From: an uncultured Prevotella sp.
GTDB taxonomy: Bacteria > Bacteroidota > Bacteroidia > Bacteroidales > Bacteroidaceae
NCBI GenBank assembly: GCA_934256705.1
Contig: CAKQPF010000010.1
Coordinates: 18,014-82,013 of the forward strand
Direction: 5' to 3'
Length of the DNA: 64,000 nucleotides
How positions within the stretch are numbered: position 1 is the stretch's first letter; each line of letters begins with the position of its first letter. A program made the position numbers and the translations under genes. This document shows positions 59,339-64,000 of the stretch, piece by piece. Under the pieces are notes generated by a model, which saw nothing but the letters and a program-made list of their open reading frames with translations, was not told where the DNA came from and did no database searches.

Positions 59339-61876
59339 TTACAGCTGTATCTTTACAGCCTTTCCGTCATATTCCACACTCTTGCTTGCCTGCATAGGCT
59401 GATCGCCCGCACCACTATTGGCATTCACCAGTACGATGTGGAATCTGCGATGCTGGAGCATTCCCTTATAGCTGCCCTTACGTGGAGCGATGCTCAGGGT
59501 ACGGTCTGCTTCATTCCAAACAAACTGGATTTCAGAGAATTTACCCTTCTCGTAATTATAGTTGTCGCCCTCATCCTCATAGAGCGTAAACGAACCGTCT
59601 GCACCAGGATAGACACGGATTTCCAGCTCATCCCAAGGCTTCTCTGAACTATACTGCACTTCAGGACCGAATGGCAGGATGGTACCTGCCTTGATGAATA
59701 CAGGCATGATGTCGATAGGACAAAGGCGCTGGATATCCTGACCACCCTCATACTGGGTGTTGCTCCAGAAATCATACCATTTATTACCCTTTGGCAAGTA
59801 AACATTCACAGGCGCAGCTGCCTTCCTTACATCAGGATAGATGGTATGGCCCTTCTTCTCCTTATCCTTCCAGGTGTATAAAGGATCGGTTACCGGCTTC
59901 ACCAGGATGTTGCGGCCGAAGAGATACTCATCGTTCAGGCGGGAAGCCTTCTTATCTGCCGCATAATCCATTACCAGGGCACGCATCATGCTTCCGCTAT
60001 TCTGTACACAGTCGCCAGCCGTACTGTAGATATAAGGCAAAAGGCGATAGCGCAGCTTGATGGCCTTAATCATGGCATCATAAGCCCAGTCGCCCTGCTT
60101 TCCGAATTCATACAGTTCGCTTACCATCGGCGAAGAACAGTGGTTGCGCATCAATGGCATGAAGGTTCCCCACTGCATCCAGCGGGTCTGCAGTTCCTGA
60201 ATGGCAGGGTTCTTTGGATTCTGTTCAAACTCCCAGTAGAAGAAACCACCTAGGTCGGTATTCCAGAATGGGATACCGCAGAGCGAGAAGTTCAAGCCCG
60301 ATGGAATCTGATTCTTCATCTCGTTCCAGGAAGCTACCACATCACCGCTCCAGCAGATGGTGCCATAATGCTGAATACCGAAACTGCCGCTTCGGGTCAT
60401 CTGGAGCGAACGCTTTTCATTGCCCTTCATCGCTCTCTGATGCTCGTAGATGCTCTTGTTGTGCAACAATGGGAAGGCGTTCTTCACGCCCAGCCATGAA
60501 CCGTCGTAGGTCTGATAGTTCTCATCGCCCGGTTTCTCAAAATGGTCTGGCTCCGTAGAATCGGTCCACCAGGCATCGAAGCCCATCTGGTAGAGATGAG
60601 TAAGATACTTCCAGTAGAGGTTGCGAGCCTTCGGATTGAAGACATCGTATGGCATCACGCCACTGTTTTTTGGCCAGGTATCGAAAGGAAGGAGGGCATT
60701 CATCTTCTTCAGTTCACGATACTGCTCTGTCCAAGGACCGAAACTTGCCCAGATGGAAATCATCAGATGGGCATCGTTCTTATGAACATACTTCACCATC
60801 TCTTCCGGACTCTTCAGGCGTGGTTCTCCCTGTGCCTTCATCCGCTTCATATCGGTAGGAAGATACTTGGCATAGGCTGGGTCGCCCACCTTATTTATAT
60901 AATATGGGTTCTGGAACTTCATCGCATTCCAGTTGGAGTCGCATCCCCAATACTGCCAGTCCTGCACGATGGCATCAGTAGGAATCTTCAGTTCGCGATA
61001 CTTATCCAATACGCCAGCCAGTTCATCGCTGGTCTTATAGCGTTCGCGGCATTGCCAGAAGCCCATCGCCCATTTCGGGAACATCGTAGCCTGTCCGGTC
61101 AGTTCTCGGATGCTGGCGATGACTCCATCCTGCGTACCATCCTTGTACATGAAATAGTAGTCGGCGCAGGTTCCCACTTCACTGGTGAAGGAAGTGCATG
61201 ATGGCTGGTTGCTATTGTTCTTGGATGCTACTACATCATTGAAATAGGTTTTTCCAGCATTGTCCCAGTAAAGACCATAGCCCTTCTCGCTGGTGAAATA
61301 AGGGATGGCGATATAAGTATTATTATTCCAGAGTACGATATTCTGGCGGCCACGCTGATTCATGTGAATATCGTGCAACTGTCCCAGACCATAGATTGCC
61401 TCGTCATCAGCAAGACGGAAGTCCTGCTCTATGCGGTACTTGCCCTTGTTGGCTTCATCCTTGCGAGCTTCCAGACGGGTCTTCGTATCGGTAAGCAGCA
61501 GCTTTCCATCCTTCGAAAGAAAGCGGATTTCGCCAGTCTGCTGATTCAGTTCAACGGAAATAAAATTAGAATTGATTTTTGCAATATCACCGTTTTCCTG
61601 TATTTGAACGCCCTTCATCTGCTGAGGTTTCAAGATGACAGAATAGCTTTTCTTCTGAACAGGAGCACCAAGTCCAGCATCAGATTTCAAGATGCGGACG
61701 ATGGATGGAGAATAGAATTCGATGGTTACATTCTGCTGAGCCACCTGACGGGTGATGGACTTTGTAGCCATACCTTTCTGGGTGCCTGCCACCTTTACAT
61801 TCTTGGCGCAGAGTTCACTTGGAACACCAACGGCAGCGATGCCCAAAAGGGCAATGAAAGATAATTTCTTTAGCAT
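59339..61876 (-). CDS. Glycoside hydrolase family 31 (alpha-glucosidase/alpha-xylosidase type)
   Basis: An 845-residue secreted or periplasmic glycosidase with signal peptide (MLKKLSFIALLGIAAVGVPSELCA). The N-terminal beta-sandwich (about 40-250) precedes the (beta/alpha)8 domain (about 255-610). The nucleophile is D439 in WWTDSTEPD and the acid/base is probably D512 in CWSGDVVASW; FQCRERYKT and QDWQYWG also fit GH31. The proximal C-terminal sandwich holds GRNILVKPVTDP. Members hydrolyse alpha-glucosides or alpha-xylosides; WTDSTEPD-type sequences are frequent among alpha-xylosidases, but I do not assign specificity. The membrane-anchored AraC regulator upstream on the same strand is the likely controller. 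Confidence 0.93.
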   Translation of the reverse strand: MLKKLSFIALLGIAAVGVPSELCAKNVKVAGTQKGMATKSITRQVAQQNVTIEFYSPSIVRILKSDAGLGAPVQKKSYSVILKPQQMKGVQIQENGDIAKINSNFISVELNQQTGEIRFLSKDGKLLLTDTKTRLEARKDEANKGKYRIEQDFRLADDEAIYGLGQLHDIHMNQRGRQNIVLWNNNTYIAIPYFTSEKGYGLYWDNAGKTYFNDVVASKNNSNQPSCTSFTSEVGTCADYYFMYKDGTQDGVIASIRELTGQATMFPKWAMGFWQCRERYKTSDELAGVLDKYRELKIPTDAIVQDWQYWGCDSNWNAMKFQNPYYINKVGDPAYAKYLPTDMKRMKAQGEPRLKSPEEMVKYVHKNDAHLMISIWASFGPWTEQYRELKKMNALLPFDTWPKNSGVMPYDVFNPKARNLYWKYLTHLYQMGFDAWWTDSTEPDHFEKPGDENYQTYDGSWLGVKNAFPLLHNKSIYEHQRAMKGNEKRSLQMTRSGSFGIQHYGTICWSGDVVASWNEMKNQIPSGLNFSLCGIPFWNTDLGGFFYWEFEQNPKNPAIQELQTRWMQWGTFMPLMRNHCSSPMVSELYEFGKQGDWAYDAMIKAIKLRYRLLPYIYSTAGDCVQNSGSMMRALVMDYAADKKASRLNDEYLFGRNILVKPVTDPLYTWKDKEKKGHTIYPDVRKAAAPVNVYLPKGNKWYDFWSNTQYEGGQDIQRLCPIDIMPVFIKAGTILPFGPEVQYSSEKPWDELEIRVYPGADGSFTLYEDEGDNYNYEKGKFSEIQFVWNEADRTLSIAPRKGSYKGMLQHRRFHIVLVNANSGAGDQPMQASKSVEYDGKAVKIQL

Positions 61877-62056
61877 ACTTTTGTTTAGTTTATTAGAGGG
61901 TTTATGATTGGTCCAGTTCCAAACACATAATATTGTATTTCGGTTACAAAAGTAATACTAAATGGTGAAAAAGGGATAAAACAAATGAAGATTCTGGTGG
62001 TACATTTGTTGAATCATACCAGGGAAGCCCCCTTTTCAGGGCTATTCCGGCATAAT
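61877..62056. other. Intergenic region between GH31 and its probable regulator
   Basis: No gene. A minus-strand TACTTTTG (61947-61954) could be the -7 box for the GH31 gene, but no well-spaced -33 box is seen. Confidence 0.4.
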
Positions 62057-63661
62057 TCATCTATATTCAGAAGGCAATACGCCAAATTCCTTCTTAAAAC
62101 ACTTGGTGAAATAGCTGGGCGAGCTGAAGCCCGTTCGCTCGGCAATTTCATTCACGGTGAACTTTCCTTCCTGAAGCAAGGCAGCTGCACGACGAAGGCG
62201 GATGCTGCGGATAAATGCCACAGGAGTAGTATCGGTTAGAGTCGTCAACTTTTTATAGAGTCCCGTCCGCTCCATGCAGAGATCCTGTGCCAGTTGCTCC
62301 ACGCCATATTCGCCATCTTCCAGATGTTGCTCTACCAAAGCACGCACCTGAAGTATCAGCTCGGGCTCCCGATTGACAGCTTCGGCTGTTTCCTGCTGCA
62401 AGCTATCCTCTGGCAATGAAGGAACTTCATCTTTAACAGAATCAGTATTTATTACATTTATACTCTTCCTCCTACGAAGATAAAGAGTGATAAAGCCCAC
62501 TAAAGCCACAAGGAAAGCCACAAAGCCAGCTATCGCCCATCCCGACTTCCACCAGGGTCGGTCTATGGTAAAAAAGAGACCCAACATAGGCGAAACATAA
62601 ATCAGACCATCGTGATAAGTTCCCAGCCAGATGGCTCCTTCCTTATCCCGAAAAACCGTATTGATGCCCGTGGTGAGCGATTTTCCGTCAGGCAAAGCCA
62701 ATTCCTTCACCTCGCGTGGAGTAGTGCCCAACCTGAAGTCGAACATCAGATAACCATGCTGACTGCTGATCAATGCCTGATTGTCTGATGACATATTCAA
62801 TGTATGCAAGATGTAATTGCATGCGAATATCCTGGAATACTTACGGGTTTCCGGATTAAAATGCAGGAAGATGGAAGCATCTGTCTTGTTCTTTTCATCA
62901 CGTCCGGTTCTGATCTGGTAAAACTGTCTGCTCGATGTCTGAACGGTGAGTGAGGTACTTCTGTAGCGCTGGACTTCTGATGCAGAATAGGCAGAAGCGG
63001 TATAGGCCAGTTTATCATTCTGAAAAACCGCCACGTTTCCCGAATCCATGAAAGCATAAACCTGTCTGCCATCGGTATCCAGATCCTGCAGACACCCCCA
63101 TTCCTTCTTCAAATGAATTAGATTGCCATCCTGCGTATTGAGCAGCGAATCACCCATAACAACCCAGACATTCTTCCTGCTATCTACAAACAGATCCTGA
63201 ATGGCATTCCGAGTCGAGCTGCTTCGATTCAACCTCATCTTATCCTCATTTCCTTTATTTAGCAGAGAATCAATGGGATGCTCCAGAAGTTGCCCCTCAG
63301 TAAGCAGAATACAGAATATCTTCTGATATTCCTTTATCCAAAGTCTATCCTGGCTATCGGCATAAAGATGCGTCTGCCCCTTGTATTTCATAATGCATTC
63401 TGCCTTTTCTTCAGGAAGGGGAATAAAGGAGAAACGCCTTCCATCATAGAGATTGATGCCCTTGGGGGTTCTCACCACCAACCTGCCATCTGGCAACTGC
63501 ATCATCTGTAGAATACAATTATCAGAAAGGCCCTGTCGGGTATTGAGCACATAGAAATAATCGCTTGTCTCTACCTTCTGGGCTGAGCTGGTAAGTATCC
63601 AGCCCCAAAAGCAAAGAAAAACGATGCATAGTTTGATGATATATGGTTTATTTCCCTTCAT
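62057..63661 (-). CDS. Membrane-spanning AraC-type regulator with periplasmic propeller, lacking kinase and receiver
   Basis: A 534-residue protein built like a hybrid two-component system (HTCS) with the central domains missing. An N-terminal membrane anchor/signal (about 8-27) is followed by a periplasmic region of propeller-type repeats (about 35-360; TRQGLSDNCILQMMQLPDGRLVV opens it and DKEGAIWLGTYHDGLIYVSP closes it). A membrane span (374-396, WAIAGFVAFLVALVGFITLYL) then leads through a linker of about 45 residues to an AraC DNA-binding domain (about 440-534; VEQLAQDLCMERTGLYKKLTTLTDTTPVAFIRSIRLRRA and VNEIAERTGFSSPSYFTKCFKKEFGVLPSEYR). No histidine kinase or receiver sequence is present. 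It probably senses a glycan product and switches on GH31. Confidence 0.87.
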   Translation of the reverse strand: MKGNKPYIIKLCIVFLCFWGWILTSSAQKVETSDYFYVLNTRQGLSDNCILQMMQLPDGRLVVRTPKGINLYDGRRFSFIPLPEEKAECIMKYKGQTHLYADSQDRLWIKEYQKIFCILLTEGQLLEHPIDSLLNKGNEDKMRLNRSSSTRNAIQDLFVDSRKNVWVVMGDSLLNTQDGNLIHLKKEWGCLQDLDTDGRQVYAFMDSGNVAVFQNDKLAYTASAYSASEVQRYRSTSLTVQTSSRQFYQIRTGRDEKNKTDASIFLHFNPETRKYSRIFACNYILHTLNMSSDNQALISSQHGYLMFDFRLGTTPREVKELALPDGKSLTTGINTVFRDKEGAIWLGTYHDGLIYVSPMLGLFFTIDRPWWKSGWAIAGFVAFLVALVGFITLYLRRRKSINVINTDSVKDEVPSLPEDSLQQETAEAVNREPELILQVRALVEQHLEDGEYGVEQLAQDLCMERTGLYKKLTTLTDTTPVAFIRSIRLRRAAALLQEGKFTVNEIAERTGFSSPSYFTKCFKKEFGVLPSEYR

Positions 63662-64000
63662 AATCTCAACTATTCTGTTTTATTATTCAAGAAATAAATC
63701 GGTAATGGTATAAACATCATACTTTAAGTCCATAGTTGCTCTGTATTATAATCTTCTGCAAATATATGAAATAATCACAGAAGCTGTATCTATTGACCTA
63801 AAGAATTAGGTTTATTTAATAGTTGGCAAATGCCTGCAAGATTGCTGCCAATTGTAAGCAACTTTGCTGGCATATAACAGCAAGATTGCCGGCAACTGCC
63901 GACAACCTCACAAAACAGTATTTAACGGCGCACCCGACAAACCCTGTGGGGGGCTGTGCAGATGCTAACCCAAAAACATGTTGCCAAACGATACATAATT
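63662..64000. other. Right-edge non-coding stretch
   Basis: No supported gene. Contains a TATATTTG box (minus, 63759-63766) that may serve the regulator gene, and a stretch with short GCAAGATTGC / GGCAACTGCCG repeats (63835-63905) of unknown nature. Confidence 0.4.

Overview
The window looks like chromosomal DNA of a Prevotellaceae species (Prevotella/Segatella-like; Bacteroidales). The support is SusC/SusD outer-membrane pairs, Bacteroidetes promoters (a TTTG-like -33 box, about 19-21 nt, then TAnnTTTG), almost no Shine-Dalgarno sites, Prevotella-style C-terminal tails on secreted proteins, and conserved Bacteroidales gene orders (DUF4271-hemD-rnpA-yidD-tyrS; DUF6242-porin-uppS-bamA-ompH-ompH-ompH-murI). 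The species call is inference; no 16S gene is present.

Layout. 1-367: start of a secreted protein running off the left edge. 0.8-14.9 kb, minus strand: a nutrient-import locus read from a promoter near 14.9 kb. It encodes a short SusC-like receptor, SusD, a full SusC, a second SusD, a DUF4843 lipoprotein, a PKD-like lipoprotein, a BspA-type leucine-rich-repeat protein and a secreted metzincin-type zinc protease, and ends at a strong terminator. It has two outer-membrane pairs, a protease and no glycoside hydrolase, which suggests peptide or protein uptake. 15.4-26.8 kb, mostly minus: housekeeping genes (SDR oxidoreductase, tRNA-Gln, tyrS, yidD, rnpA, hemD, DUF4271, metK, O-methyltransferase, aroQ, sirtuin) plus two unknowns. 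26.9-30.2 kb, plus: three tandem FKBP prolyl isomerases and a META-domain lipoprotein. 30.3-33.4 kb: an archaeal-type ATPase with palindromic repeats at its promoter, and a degenerate histidine kinase. 33.7-44.0 kb, plus: the envelope-biogenesis block (uppS, bamA, three Skp/OmpH chaperones, murI) and a DUF4861 protein. 44.1-49.8 kb: korAB, pyrE, ald. 50.1-55.0 kb: an AraC regulator, an 1104-residue modular surface protein and a 76-residue small protein. 55.2-63.7 kb, minus: uxuB-uxuA for hexuronate catabolism, a GNAT acetyltransferase, a GH31 glycosidase, and a membrane-anchored AraC-type regulator probably controlling it.

The most unusual feature is the intergenic DNA. At least twelve gaps carry a roughly 29-bp hairpin whose loop (GGTRACGC or GGTRNAAGCC) and tail (CACRGTGGC) are constant, while the stem changes with compensating substitutions. 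Other dispersed families are an approximately 110-bp element of heptad GTGAARA units, AATAGGGAATAGGAGATTAC units, AACCGACAACC arrays that form long inverted repeats, 22-bp tandem arrays, and two MITE-like elements with perfect or near-perfect terminal inverted repeats. They lie almost entirely between genes, often just after stop codons.
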